Assembly (NCBI RefSeq): GCF_900184795.1
Contig: NZ_FXXN01000013.1
Location: forward strand, 21,323 to 85,322
Source: Magnetospirillum sp. 15-1
GTDB taxonomy: Bacteria > Pseudomonadota > Alphaproteobacteria > Rhodospirillales > Magnetospirillaceae
Direction of reading: 5' to 3'
Length of the DNA: 64,000 nt
The stretch's first letter is position 1. The number at the start of each line of letters is the position of its first letter. Below are positions 27,386-35,572 of the stretch, piece by piece. The translations under genes and the position numbers were made by a program. The notes under the pieces are model-generated. The model saw only the letters and a list, made by a program, of their open reading frames with translations, searched no databases and was not told the DNA's origin.

Positions 27386-28426
27386 TCACGGGAACATGGG
27401 TTGCTGTTCGAGCGCCAAGGTCTCGGGCAGGCCGAACATCAGGTTCATGTTCTGCAGCGCCTGACCGGACGCGCCCTTGACCAGATTGTCGATCACCGAG
27501 GTGATGATGATCCGTCCGGGGACCCGGTCGTCGAACACGTTGATCACGCAGTGGTTGGAGCCGCGCACATGCCGCGTGTGGGGCACCACGCCCTCGGGCG
27601 CCAGCCGCACGAAGGGCTCGCCCTCATAGGCCTTGGCCAGCCGGGTGCGCAGGTCGGCGGCCTTGGCGCCGCCCCTGGTCTTGACATAGATGGTCGACAG
27701 CATGCCCCGGCTCATGGGGATCAGGTGGGGGGTGAAGCTGACCAGCACCGGGGTGCCCGCCGCTTGCGCCAGTCCCTGCTCGATCTCCGGCGCGTGCCGG
27801 TGGCTGGCGACGCCATAGGCGTGCATGCCCTCGGTCACCTCGGTGTAGAGATTGGCCTCCTTGGCGGCGCGCCCGGCGCCCGACACGCCCGACTTGGCGT
27901 CGATGACGATGTCGGCGGCCTCGATCAGCCCGGCCTCGAGCAGCGGGATCAGCGGCAACTGGACCGACGTGGGATAGCAGCCGGGATTGGCCACCAGCCG
28001 CGCCTTGGCCACCTTGTCGCGAGCCAGTTCGGTCAGGCCGTAGACCGCCTGCTTCTGCAATTCGGGAGCCCGGTGCTCGTGGCCGTACCACTGAGCATAG
28101 GTGTCCACGTCGAACAGCCGGAAGTCGGCCGACAGATCGACGATCCTGACCGAGGCGGGCAGGGCGGCGATCACCTCCTGGGTGGTGCCGTGAGGCAGGC
28201 AGCAGAACACCGCGTCCACGGCCTTGAAGTCCACCTGATCGATGGCGACCAGATCGGGAAGCTTCAGGCCGCCCAGATGGGGAAAGACCGATTCCATGGA
28301 CTGGCCGGCCTTGCGGTCCCCGGTCATCACCTTGATCTTGAAGGCCGGATGCAGCGCCAGCAGGCGCACAAGCTCGGCGCCGGTATAGCCGCTGGCTCCC
28401 AGGATGGCGACGGAAACGTCCTTCAT
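27386..28426 (-). CDS. argC: N-acetyl-gamma-glutamyl-phosphate reductase
   Basis: 346 residues. NADP-binding start VAILGASGYTGAELVRLL; active-site Cys in NPGCYPT; HAYGVASHRHAPEI for substrate binding; C-terminal NLVKGASGQALQNMNLM. Third step of arginine biosynthesis. The ATG at 28426 has AGGAAG upstream; the longer open frame before it runs through the divergent riboswitch region and is not coding. First gene of the minus-strand run ending in the AsmA-like gene. Confidence 0.96.
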   Translation of the reverse strand: MKDVSVAILGASGYTGAELVRLLALHPAFKIKVMTGDRKAGQSMESVFPHLGGLKLPDLVAIDQVDFKAVDAVFCCLPHGTTQEVIAALPASVRIVDLSADFRLFDVDTYAQWYGHEHRAPELQKQAVYGLTELARDKVAKARLVANPGCYPTSVQLPLIPLLEAGLIEAADIVIDAKSGVSGAGRAAKEANLYTEVTEGMHAYGVASHRHAPEIEQGLAQAAGTPVLVSFTPHLIPMSRGMLSTIYVKTRGGAKAADLRTRLAKAYEGEPFVRLAPEGVVPHTRHVRGSNHCVINVFDDRVPGRIIITSVIDNLVKGASGQALQNMNLMFGLPETLALEQQPMFP

Positions 28427-28533
28427 GATGACCCTACTTCCTTGAACATGGGGAGCGGACGATAGCAGGCCATTTTCCGGGCGACAACCGCGCGAACTTG
28501 ACGTCTCCATTGCGGCATTGTAGAGCCATGTTC

Positions 28534-28685
28534 GTCCTGCATCCCGGAACACGGTGAAATTCCGTGGCGGTCCCGCCGCTGTAATCGGGGACACGGACCA
28601 CGGGGCCTTCGGGCCCAGCCACTGGCGAAACGCCGGGAAGGCGTGGTTTCCGTGGCTGATCCGAGAGCCAGAAGACCTGTAGGAC
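28534..28685 (+). ncRNA. Cobalamin (adenosylcobalamin-type) riboswitch
   Basis: All conserved parts are visible in order: P1 GTCCTGCA (28534-28541) pairing with TGTAGGAC (28678-28685); GGTGAAATTCC with CGTGGCGGTCCCGCCGC and TGTAATCGG; GCCACTGG; CGCCGGGAAGGCG; and the B12-box end CCGAGAGCCAGAAGACCTG. It is on the strand of the peptide and radical SAM genes, whose first ATG lies about 97 bases after P1. In this class B12 binding normally shuts the downstream genes off. A candidate expression-platform hairpin, CGAAATCC with GGGTTTCG (28702-28726 region), follows. Confidence 0.95.
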
Positions 28686-28782
28686 ATGGTTGAACGAGGG
28701 GCGAAATCCGATGGTAAAGGGTTTCGGCGAAGGCGCATCCGCGTCTTGGCCGTTAGCCCCTTTGGCATACGAAGGAATCGCC

Positions 28783-28899
28783 ATGACCAAGACTGAAAGC
28801 AAGCCCCGTCCCACCGTCATCGCCAGCCGCAAGACCTGCGATGCCGAGGGCACCGGCCTGTCCCATTACGTCCTGATGGACAAGCAGGTGAAGCGGTGA
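28783..28899 (+). CDS. cbpA: 38-residue peptide, probable precursor modified by the adjacent radical SAM enzyme
   Basis: ATG at 28783 with GAAGGA eight bases upstream. The product is 38 residues: a basic, Thr/Ser/Pro-rich first half (MTKTESKPRP) and a second half TCDAEGTGLSHYVLMDKQ with a single Cys at position 19. There is no signal peptide and no membrane segment. The stop overlaps the GTG of the radical SAM gene (GTGA), which argues for 1:1 coupled synthesis. A longer in-frame start (ATG at 28711) would lie within the riboswitch expression platform and lacks a clear ribosome site. I recall, without being able to check, that NCBI curators named a peptide/radical SAM pair CbpA/CbpB; this looks like it. 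Function unknown. Confidence 0.7.
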   Translation: MTKTESKPRPTVIASRKTCDAEGTGLSHYVLMDKQVKR

Positions 28900-30275
28900 C
28901 TCTGGCGGCCCCCATCCTTGGGGGCCGTCTTCCCGACGGCCTCCAGCGGTTCGAGATCGGCCATGCCGACTACACCGCCCTGATCGACGCGGACAACGCC
29001 TTCTGGGCTCTGGTGCGCAAGGACGAGATGGAAACCGTCCTCGACGACGGCGCGCTGGAACGCGACTGGCGGGCCAAGCGCGAGGATTTCGCCCGCGAAA
29101 TGGACATGCTGCGCTTCCACCTGAAGCCCTCGGCGGTCTATTTCAACCCGACGGAACGCTGCAACCTGGATTGCTCGTACTGCTACATCCCGCAGACCAT
29201 GCGGCGCACCGGCGAGCATATGAGCCGCGATAAGCTGCTGGAAGCCATGGCCCGGCTGGACGAATATTTCGCCCGCACCGTGCCCGAGGGCCGCAAGCCG
29301 CAGATCATCTTCCACGGCGCCGAGCCACTGCTCAACCGTGACGCCATGTTCGAGGCCATCGACACCTATTCCGACCGCTTTCGCTTCGGGGTGCAGACCA
29401 ACGCCACCCTGCTGGACGACCGGGCGGTGGAGTTCCTGACCTCGCGGGGCTGCGGCATCGGCCTGTCGCTCGACGCTCCCGTCGCCGAGGTGGCCGACCG
29501 TTCCCGCAAGCGCTGGACCGGCGACGGCGTGTTCAACTCCACGGTGGATGCCATCCGCCGCCTCAAGGGCTATGCCGGCTTCAATGTCATCTGCACCATG
29601 AATCGCGAGAATCTGGGGCAGTTGACCGACATGGTGGAATTCCTCCATGCCGAGGAGGTTCCGGCCTGCATGCTCAACGTCGTCCGCTGCACCCAGCCGG
29701 GCGGACAGGGGGCGTGGGCCGAGGACGAGGCGGTTTCCAAGGCCTATCTGGCGGCGCTCGACCGCACCCATCAGCTTTACCGGGAAACCGGCCGCAAGCT
29801 GGTGGTGGCCAATTTCGTCAACATCCTGATCTCCATCCTGGCACCCACCGCCCGGCGGCTGATGTGCGACATCTCGCCCTGCGGCGGCGGTCGCTCGTTC
29901 TTCGCCCTGGCGCCCGACGGCTCGCTGTTCCCGTGCTCGGAGTTCATCGGCCTGCCGGCCTTCGCCGGCGGCAATCTGTTCACCGACAAGGTGGAGGACG
30001 TGCTGGAAAGCCCGGCCTTCAAGCTGGTGACGGGCCGCAAGGTCGAGGACATCAAGGCCTGCTCCACCTGTCCGGTACGGCATTTCTGCGGCTCGCCCTG
30101 TCCGGCCGAGGCGCACGAGGCCAATGGCGGCATGGAGCAGATCGGCGCCTATTGCGGCTTCTATCTGGATCAGGCCCAGTACGCCTTCCGCCTGATCGCC
30201 GACGGCATCGCCGAGGACTATATGTGGGACGGCTGGGACGACGGCACCGAAACCGCCTTCGCCTTCGGCTGCTAG
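28896..30275 (+). CDS. cbpB: Radical SAM/SPASM peptide-modifying enzyme
   Basis: 459 residues. The radical SAM cluster motif CNLDCSYC is at Cys89, Cys93 and Cys96, preceded by an 80-residue N-terminal region. The glycine-rich SAM site is IIFHGAEPLLN. The C-terminal SPASM region has Cys at 324, 329, 347, 389, 392, 398, 402 and 420, enough for two auxiliary 4Fe-4S clusters, and the last residue (459) is also Cys. SPASM enzymes of this kind typically install thioether or C-C links in ribosomal peptides. It starts inside the stop of the 38-residue gene and ends just before a strong terminator, so the unit has only these two genes, both under the cobalamin riboswitch. Confidence 0.9.
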   Translation: MTLAAPILGGRLPDGLQRFEIGHADYTALIDADNAFWALVRKDEMETVLDDGALERDWRAKREDFAREMDMLRFHLKPSAVYFNPTERCNLDCSYCYIPQTMRRTGEHMSRDKLLEAMARLDEYFARTVPEGRKPQIIFHGAEPLLNRDAMFEAIDTYSDRFRFGVQTNATLLDDRAVEFLTSRGCGIGLSLDAPVAEVADRSRKRWTGDGVFNSTVDAIRRLKGYAGFNVICTMNRENLGQLTDMVEFLHAEEVPACMLNVVRCTQPGGQGAWAEDEAVSKAYLAALDRTHQLYRETGRKLVVANFVNILISILAPTARRLMCDISPCGGGRSFFALAPDGSLFPCSEFIGLPAFAGGNLFTDKVEDVLESPAFKLVTGRKVEDIKACSTCPVRHFCGSPCPAEAHEANGGMEQIGAYCGFYLDQAQYAFRLIADGIAEDYMWDGWDDGTETAFAFGC

Positions 30276-30280
30276 ACGCA

Positions 30281-30315
30281 AGTCCCCCTCTCCCGTCCGC
30301 CAGGAGAGGGGGACT
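30281..30315 (+). terminator. Intrinsic terminator after the radical SAM gene
   Basis: A perfect 13-bp stem, AGTCCCCCTCTCC (30281-30293) with GGAGAGGGGGACT (30303-30315), 9-base loop, then GTTTATTTTA. It begins 6 bp after the stop codon and separates the unit from the convergent lipoprotein operon. Confidence 0.92.
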
Positions 30316-30322
30316 GTTTATT

Positions 30323-31465
30323 TTACTCCCGTGTCGGCTTGGGCATGGGCGGTTCTTCCCCCGCCGGTCCTGCCTCCACCTTGGTCGCCTTTTCCGGGGC
30401 GGGCAGGGGCTTGGCCTCCACGTCGGGCAGCGGTACGGCGCTCTGGTTGGGCACCGGCTTGGCGGCCGGACCGGCGGGCTGGGCCGGAGCGAGGGGCGTC
30501 GGCATCGTCGGGTCGGTCCTGGTGGCCGGCATGGCTCCGCCCTCCAGGCGCGGCAGCATGGCGCTCATCACGTTGGTGGCGAGGTTGTGGGCGATGACCG
30601 CCAGCTTGGGCGGCTTGCGCTTGCGCTCGAAGCCGCTGGAGGTGGCCTTGTAGCGCTGGTCGGCGCGTTCGGGGCCGAAGCTGTCGTCATCCTCGTCGGG
30701 CAGGTCGAAGCCGCGTGCCGACGCCGTCGTCTTGTCGGTCTTCTGCCATTCTTTCAGCGAGCGGCTGTTGACCACCGCCAGGATGCGTCCCGACTTGACG
30801 TCGAGGATGCGGGCGCGCAACTCGTAGCCGGTGCTCGACTGGGTGGAATCGGCCACCAGCACCTCGACCATCACATCGGCCATGGTCTGCATGGCCATGA
30901 CCTCCACCGTCTTGGGATCGATCTCCTCGGCGCCGGCTCCCATGATGCGGGTGATCATGGTGCGGTCGACCACGCTGGCGTCGGCCTGCAGGAAGGGGGC
31001 AAGGAAGCCGTCCTGGAATTCCCATTCCCAGGTCTCGCCGCGCGCCGGGCGCTCGGCCGGATCGCCGGCGCGGCGTTGGGTCTCGGTGACGCTCTGGCGA
31101 CCGCCCGACTGCTTGAGGGTGAGGTCGCCCTCGGTGGAGTTGCGGCTCTTGTCGGCGGTGACGGTGCGGGTCTCGGAATACCACTGGGCCAGGGTATCCG
31201 ACAGTTGCCGGTTCCACCAGAAGGCCAGGCGCGGCCGGCCGCCCTGAGTATAGGCGTCCTTGAAGCGCGCGATGACGTCTTCCTGGGGCTTGAACGGGTT
31301 GGGCCTGACCGCGGCCGCGTCGAGCGCCTCGCCGCCGTCGCGGACGGGGGGCGCCACCTTGGCCGGCGGCTGGTAGGGCGGCACCTTGGCGCCGACGGTC
31401 TGGGCCTCGGCCATGACCGGGACCAGCAGGGCGAGGGCCGAAACGGCCAGCAGGCGCGTGATCAT
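30323..31465 (-). CDS. Exported protein of unknown function, last gene of the LpoB-type operon
   Basis: 380 residues with a signal peptide (LLAVSALALLVPVMAEA, cleavage near residue 21). A middle region (about 165-240) contains MITRIMGAGAEEIDPK, ADVMVEVLVADSTQSSTGYELRARILD and SGRILAVVNSRS, a fold pattern shared with periplasmic proteins that assemble lipoprotein-like beta domains. The last 80 residues are Pro/Ala/Lys-rich and probably unstructured. The ATG overlaps the stop of the YcfL-like gene (ATGA). I do not recognise a named family. Context implies a periplasmic partner of the three lipoproteins. Confidence 0.7.
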   Translation of the reverse strand: MITRLLAVSALALLVPVMAEAQTVGAKVPPYQPPAKVAPPVRDGGEALDAAAVRPNPFKPQEDVIARFKDAYTQGGRPRLAFWWNRQLSDTLAQWYSETRTVTADKSRNSTEGDLTLKQSGGRQSVTETQRRAGDPAERPARGETWEWEFQDGFLAPFLQADASVVDRTMITRIMGAGAEEIDPKTVEVMAMQTMADVMVEVLVADSTQSSTGYELRARILDVKSGRILAVVNSRSLKEWQKTDKTTASARGFDLPDEDDDSFGPERADQRYKATSSGFERKRKPPKLAVIAHNLATNVMSAMLPRLEGGAMPATRTDPTMPTPLAPAQPAGPAAKPVPNQSAVPLPDVEAKPLPAPEKATKVEAGPAGEEPPMPKPTRE

Positions 31466-31929
31466 TTGCCTTCCCTCATCTCGATCATGTAGCCGTCCAC
31501 GGTCTTGTCGCCCAGCGACAGCTCGCGGTAGGTGTTGGAGGTGCGCGGCGCGAATTGCATCCGGCGCCAGGCGCTGACCGGCTCGGACGCCGCTCCGTCG
31601 GCGGCGTAGAACTGGGTCCGGGCCTCGGCGGATTGCGGGAAGTCGGTGCAGTTGACCACCTGGGCCACCACCTCCACCGTCCCCGTCTCGGTGCGCCGTG
31701 CGGCGATGGAGCGCACGTAGAGCTTCCGGATGATGTTGGGGTCGGTGATGTTCACCGAGTTCATGGGCATTTCCTTCAAGGGCGATTTCTCGTCCTCGAC
31801 CATGGCGGGTCCGGCCACCAGATCGCGCTGGCTGGCGACGCGGGACATGTCGCAATGGGGGGCCGGGTCCAGGGAGGCGCAGCCGCCGAGCAGCAGCAGG
31901 CCGAAGGCGGGAACGAGCAGGCGCTTCAT
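31462..31929 (-). CDS. YcfL-like (DUF1425) lipoprotein
   Basis: 155 residues. Lipobox LLLLGGCAS near residue 17. The body matches the DUF1425/YcfL pattern: ELSL at the end, RTQFYAADGAASEPVSAWRR in the middle, and a beta-sandwich arrangement (VEVVAQVVNCTDFPQSAEAR). In several Gram-negative bacteria YcfL lies beside lpoB and a COG3014 gene, exactly as here. It overlaps both neighbours by 4 bp. Function is unknown; an outer-membrane lipoprotein linked to peptidoglycan synthesis is the usual assumption. Confidence 0.78.
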   Translation of the reverse strand: MKRLLVPAFGLLLLGGCASLDPAPHCDMSRVASQRDLVAGPAMVEDEKSPLKEMPMNSVNITDPNIIRKLYVRSIAARRTETGTVEVVAQVVNCTDFPQSAEARTQFYAADGAASEPVSAWRRMQFAPRTSNTYRELSLGDKTVDGYMIEMREGK

Positions 31930-33332
31930 GGCGATGACTCCTTGGACTTGGTATTCGTGTCCGCCGCAGGGGCTTTCGCTTCCTGTGGCGCGGGTCTGGC
32001 TTCCACGGCGGGAATGACGATGGGCGAGGCCATCACGTCGGGGGGAACGCTGTTGGGGGCGCGGGGATTGCGCGGAACGGCCGAGCCGTGCCGTGCCCAG
32101 ACCAGACCGCACTTGCCGGCACGCCGGATGGGGACGTCCACCGTTTCCAGCGACGAGCCGCCCGGCGACTGGAACGCCACGGACAGCGTGGTGACCTTGT
32201 CGGGCAGGGCCAGGGTCAGGCCCTGGACCCGGTCGGAAAGATTGTCCCAATAGCGGGTGTCCGCCTGGGACTCGATGGAGTGGGCGAACAGCTTGGACAG
32301 CCCGCCGATCACCGCGAGGCCGGCCCCCACCATGGCGGCGCCGGCCTGGGTCCGCTCGCGGGCTTCGCGCTGCTCCTTGGTCTCGCGCCGCCGGGGGCCG
32401 CTCTCGGTCGCCACCTTGGCGGCCAGCACCGCGCCGACCAGGGCGACGTTGCCCACCGTATCGGCGGTGTCCTTGAAGTCGGCCTTGCCTTCCAGGATGG
32501 AATCGAACGGCCGGCCGCCCCGGGTCGAGGCCTGACGGAAGATGTCCTCCAGCAGGACGGCATTGGCGTCGGCAGGGTCCTTGGGGTGGTCGGGATCGGG
32601 CCAACTGATGCGGGCCGTCTCGGTGCTGCCGCTGCGCTTGATCCTGAGGCGCGGCCCGTCGGAAATCTTGACCGGGGCGGTGCCGGTCTCCACCAGCACC
32701 AGTACATTGTCCTTGTCGCGGGGCAGGGGGGCATCCTTGTTGATGGCGCGGAACTCCTTGAAGTCCTCGGCGGCCAGGGACGTGTTGCCCGAGCAATGGG
32801 CGGCCCAGCCCTGCAGGAACGGCATCAGGGCGAAATCGGCGCGGTACTGCTCCTCCTCGGCGAAGGCATCCTGCAGCAGGCCGCCCTTGAAGCTGGCCCG
32901 CGCATTCTCGTAATCGCCGGCCTTCATGTACAGCAGGCCGCGATAGTAATAGGCCATGACCCGTTCGTAGGGCTCGCCCTTGAAGTCCTTGATGGCTTCC
33001 TTGACCCACAGGCCGCGCGCCCGGCGGGCCTCCTCGTTGTCGGCGTAGACGGCCTCGATGCCCGACAGCGCGTCGTCGAGCAACTGTTCGGCCAGGCGGT
33101 CGTGGCCCAGGGCAAAGCTGGCCAGCCCCAGGCGCATGTCGTTGAGCACCCGGTTGCGGTCACCCTGGGCCTGGGCGATGAAGAAATGGCGGCGCAGCTC
33201 GGTCGGCTTGTCGTCCAGATAGGCGTGGACCACCGACGGCGCCGGGCTGGTCTCCTGCTCGCGCGTGGTCACGCAGCCCGACACCAGTCCGGCGATGATC
33301 AAGCTGCTCAACCAGAAAGGCCGGGCGGCCAT
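31926..33332 (-). CDS. COG3014-like TPR-containing lipoprotein
   Basis: 468 residues with a lipobox (IAGLVSGCVTT). The middle has helical TPR-type repeats (YYRGLLYMKAGDYENARASFKGG; QGWAAHCSGNTSLAAEDFKEF). After this comes NVLVLVETGTAPVKI, characteristic of COG3014, a glycine/alanine-rich segment that could cross or touch the membrane (VALVGAVLAAKV, AAMVGAGLAVIGG), and a C-terminal beta region. Its start lies 10 bp after the lpoB-like stop. The family is known mainly by its linkage to lpoB and ycfL. Confidence 0.78.
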   Translation of the reverse strand: MAARPFWLSSLIIAGLVSGCVTTREQETSPAPSVVHAYLDDKPTELRRHFFIAQAQGDRNRVLNDMRLGLASFALGHDRLAEQLLDDALSGIEAVYADNEEARRARGLWVKEAIKDFKGEPYERVMAYYYRGLLYMKAGDYENARASFKGGLLQDAFAEEEQYRADFALMPFLQGWAAHCSGNTSLAAEDFKEFRAINKDAPLPRDKDNVLVLVETGTAPVKISDGPRLRIKRSGSTETARISWPDPDHPKDPADANAVLLEDIFRQASTRGGRPFDSILEGKADFKDTADTVGNVALVGAVLAAKVATESGPRRRETKEQREARERTQAGAAMVGAGLAVIGGLSKLFAHSIESQADTRYWDNLSDRVQGLTLALPDKVTTLSVAFQSPGGSSLETVDVPIRRAGKCGLVWARHGSAVPRNPRAPNSVPPDVMASPIVIPAVEARPAPQEAKAPAADTNTKSKESSP

Positions 33333-33342
33333 GGGGGTGATC

Positions 33343-33972
33343 CTAGCGATAGATGATGTCGTCCTGGGCGGCCTTGGCGAACTCGTAGATGCCGCTCCAG
33401 ACGATTTCCGAGGTCTCCAGGTCGACCATCTCGAAGACGATCTGGTTGTAGCGCTGCATCATGCCGCTCTTGGGGTCGCGGGAATCCAGCGAGGTGATGC
33501 GGCCGCCCAGGCGATAATCGCCGCCCTTGGGGGCGCGGGCATTGGGCAGGGTGGCTTTGTCCACCACGCCCTGGCGCTTCAGTTCGCGTTCCTTGGTCAC
33601 CATGTCGGCGTAGTTGCGTCCGACGAACTGCATGCGGCCGGCGGCGGCGCGGTTGAGGCCGACCCGCAGCCGGTCGGTGATGGAGTTCTTGTTCAGGCGC
33701 GACGAGCTCTCGTTGTAGAAGTACTCGGAATCGATGATGACGCTGGGCGGCACCTGGGCATTGGCCAGCCGGGGCTGGGACAGCATGTCGCGCATCATCT
33801 GATCGGTCATGCCGATGACGTCCTGGGACTCGATGCCGACGCCCTTGACCGGCCCGACGCTGCCGGGATCGATGTAGACGCTGGGGCTTCCGGCGGTGTT
33901 GTCCACGCTCTGGCAGGCGGAAAGGGCCAGTCCGGCGAACAGGACGGAAGCAAGGGCGGGCAGGCGGCGCAT
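33343..33972 (-). CDS. lpoB: LpoB-like penicillin-binding protein activator lipoprotein
   Basis: 209 residues from the ATG at 33972. Lipobox AGLALSACQS. The body (SVIIDSEYFYNESSSRLN, DYRLGGRITSLDSRD, YNQIVFEMVDLETSEIVWSGIYEF) follows the LpoB/PF13036 pattern. In enterobacteria LpoB activates PBP1B from the outer membrane; whether it does so in this alphaproteobacterium is inferred. First gene of the operon LpoB, COG3014, YcfL and the 380-residue exported protein. The longer open frame upstream to 34062 lacks a plausible signal and lies in the divergent promoter region. Confidence 0.8.
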   Translation of the reverse strand: MRRLPALASVLFAGLALSACQSVDNTAGSPSVYIDPGSVGPVKGVGIESQDVIGMTDQMMRDMLSQPRLANAQVPPSVIIDSEYFYNESSSRLNKNSITDRLRVGLNRAAAGRMQFVGRNYADMVTKERELKRQGVVDKATLPNARAPKGGDYRLGGRITSLDSRDPKSGMMQRYNQIVFEMVDLETSEIVWSGIYEFAKAAQDDIIYR

Positions 33973-34142
33973 GGCGGAAGTCCTTAAAGGCTCAGGGAAC
34001 CGTTGAATAGAATCACGCGGAATTGGGGCGATGATATGGCATTCATGGATACCACGCATCACGCTTTCGTAAACCGGCGCGGGCAGCTAGTATTGTCGGA
34101 ACGGACCCGAGAGAGTCCGATGCTCGAGGGGATGGCCTTACC

Positions 34143-35477
34143 TTGTCGGAAACCATGTTCGCACTGCTGGTCGAGGATTCGCCGACCCAGGCCCTGTTGA
34201 CTCTCGCCGAACTCGAAAAGCTTCCCAACGTCAAGGTCGACCACGCCGTCTCCCTGGCCTCGGCGCTGGAATTCATCCAGCGCAAGCGCTACCACGTGAT
34301 CTTCCTCGACCTGACCCTGCCGGATTCGGTGGGGGACGAGACGGTGCGCCGCTTCTGCGGCGCCGCGCCGGAGCTGGCGGTGGTGGTGCTCACCAACCAC
34401 GATGACGACCAGCAGGCGCTGATGGCGCTGGAACAGGGCGCCCAGGATTACCTGCTCAAGGCCAAGCTCGACGCCGCCTCCCTGTCGCGGTCGTTCCGCT
34501 ATGCCATTCACAGGAAGCGCGCCGAGATCCTGGTGCGCGAGGCCCGCGACGCGGCGCTGGAGGCCAATCGTCAGCTGGAACGCCGCATGCGGCAGATCGA
34601 CTGCATGTACGGCGTGTCGCGCATCCTGGAATCGCCCGAGCTGCCGTTGCAGGTGGCGCTGGAGCAGGTGGTGGGCAGGGCGCCCTCGGCCTGGCTCAAG
34701 CCGGAAACCATTTGTGTCCGCCTCAGTTGCCTGCCCGGCCTGCTGCCCAGCGGCATCGTCCAGACGCCCGGCTTCGTGGAGACGGCCTATCGCCTGGAGG
34801 CTCAGGTCTTCGCCGGCAGCCGTCCGGCGGGGCGCATCGAGATATGCTGGACCGAGACGCCGCCCGCCGAGGGTGACGAGGCCTTCTCCACCTCCGAGCG
34901 GGAACTGGTGCGCGAATTGGCCCGCCGGGTCGGGCTGGCGTTGGAGCGGGCCTGCGTCCAGAAGGAACTGGTGCAACTGGCCACCACGGATTTCCTTACC
35001 GAAGCCTACAATCGGCGCTACTTCATGCAGAGCACGGCGGCGGAAATCCAGCGGGCCGGCCGTTACGGCCGCCCCATGTCGCTGCTGATGATCGATCTGG
35101 ACCATTTCAAGCACATCAACGATGCGCGCGGCCATGCCGCCGGCGACGAGGCGCTGAAGGCCTTCGTGGTCATGGCCCGCGATCTGCTGCGCGATCAGGA
35201 CATCATCGGACGCATGGGCGGCGAGGAATTCGCCATCGCCCTGCCCGAAACCGCACTGAACCCCGCCCTGGTGGTGGCCGAGCGCCTGCGTATCCGCCTG
35301 GCCGGGCTGCAGGTGCCGGTGAGCGGCGGCGAGCCCCTCACCATGAGCGCCAGCTTCGGCGTCGCCGAGTGCAAGGTGGGGGCGGGCGAGGGGCTGGAAG
35401 CCTGCCTGGGCCGCGCCGACGCCGCCCTTTACCGTGCCAAGGCCATGGGCCGCAACCGGGTGGAACCCGCCGAGTAG
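34143..35477 (+). CDS. Response regulator with GGDEF output, diguanylate cyclase
   Basis: 444 residues from TTG 34143 (ATG 34155 possible). Receiver domain at about 5-120: LLVEDSPTQ, phosphoacceptor Asp in VIFLDLTLPDS, VVVLTNHDD, and DYLLKAK with its Lys. A linker with a helix (REARDAALEANRQLERRM) and a GAF-like part lead to GGDEF at about 275-444: DFLTEAYNRRYF, MIDLDHFKHIND, active site GGEEF and, upstream of it, RDQD as product-binding I-site. It should make c-di-GMP when phosphorylated and be feedback-inhibited. Its kinase is not adjacent. The stop codon lies 3 bp from the IS630 target site, so the IS just misses it. Confidence 0.92.
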   Translation: MSETMFALLVEDSPTQALLTLAELEKLPNVKVDHAVSLASALEFIQRKRYHVIFLDLTLPDSVGDETVRRFCGAAPELAVVVLTNHDDDQQALMALEQGAQDYLLKAKLDAASLSRSFRYAIHRKRAEILVREARDAALEANRQLERRMRQIDCMYGVSRILESPELPLQVALEQVVGRAPSAWLKPETICVRLSCLPGLLPSGIVQTPGFVETAYRLEAQVFAGSRPAGRIEICWTETPPAEGDEAFSTSERELVRELARRVGLALERACVQKELVQLATTDFLTEAYNRRYFMQSTAAEIQRAGRYGRPMSLLMIDLDHFKHINDARGHAAGDEALKAFVVMARDLLRDQDIIGRMGGEEFAIALPETALNPALVVAERLRIRLAGLQVPVSGGEPLTMSASFGVAECKVGAGEGLEACLGRADAALYRAKAMGRNRVEPAE

Positions 35478-35572
35478 CTAGAGTCAGTCTGAGTTAAGCG
35501 GAATCGGAATTGGGATTCCCCTGGGGCCGAGAATGTGATTCAAACTGCTGGCTGGATAGGAGGCCAGCAGCA

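Noticed and set aside
28690-28782. Longer peptide starting at TTG 28690 or ATG 28711
   Set aside because: Both lie in or next to the riboswitch expression platform and have no good ribosome site, while ATG 28783 has GAAGGA at the right distance.
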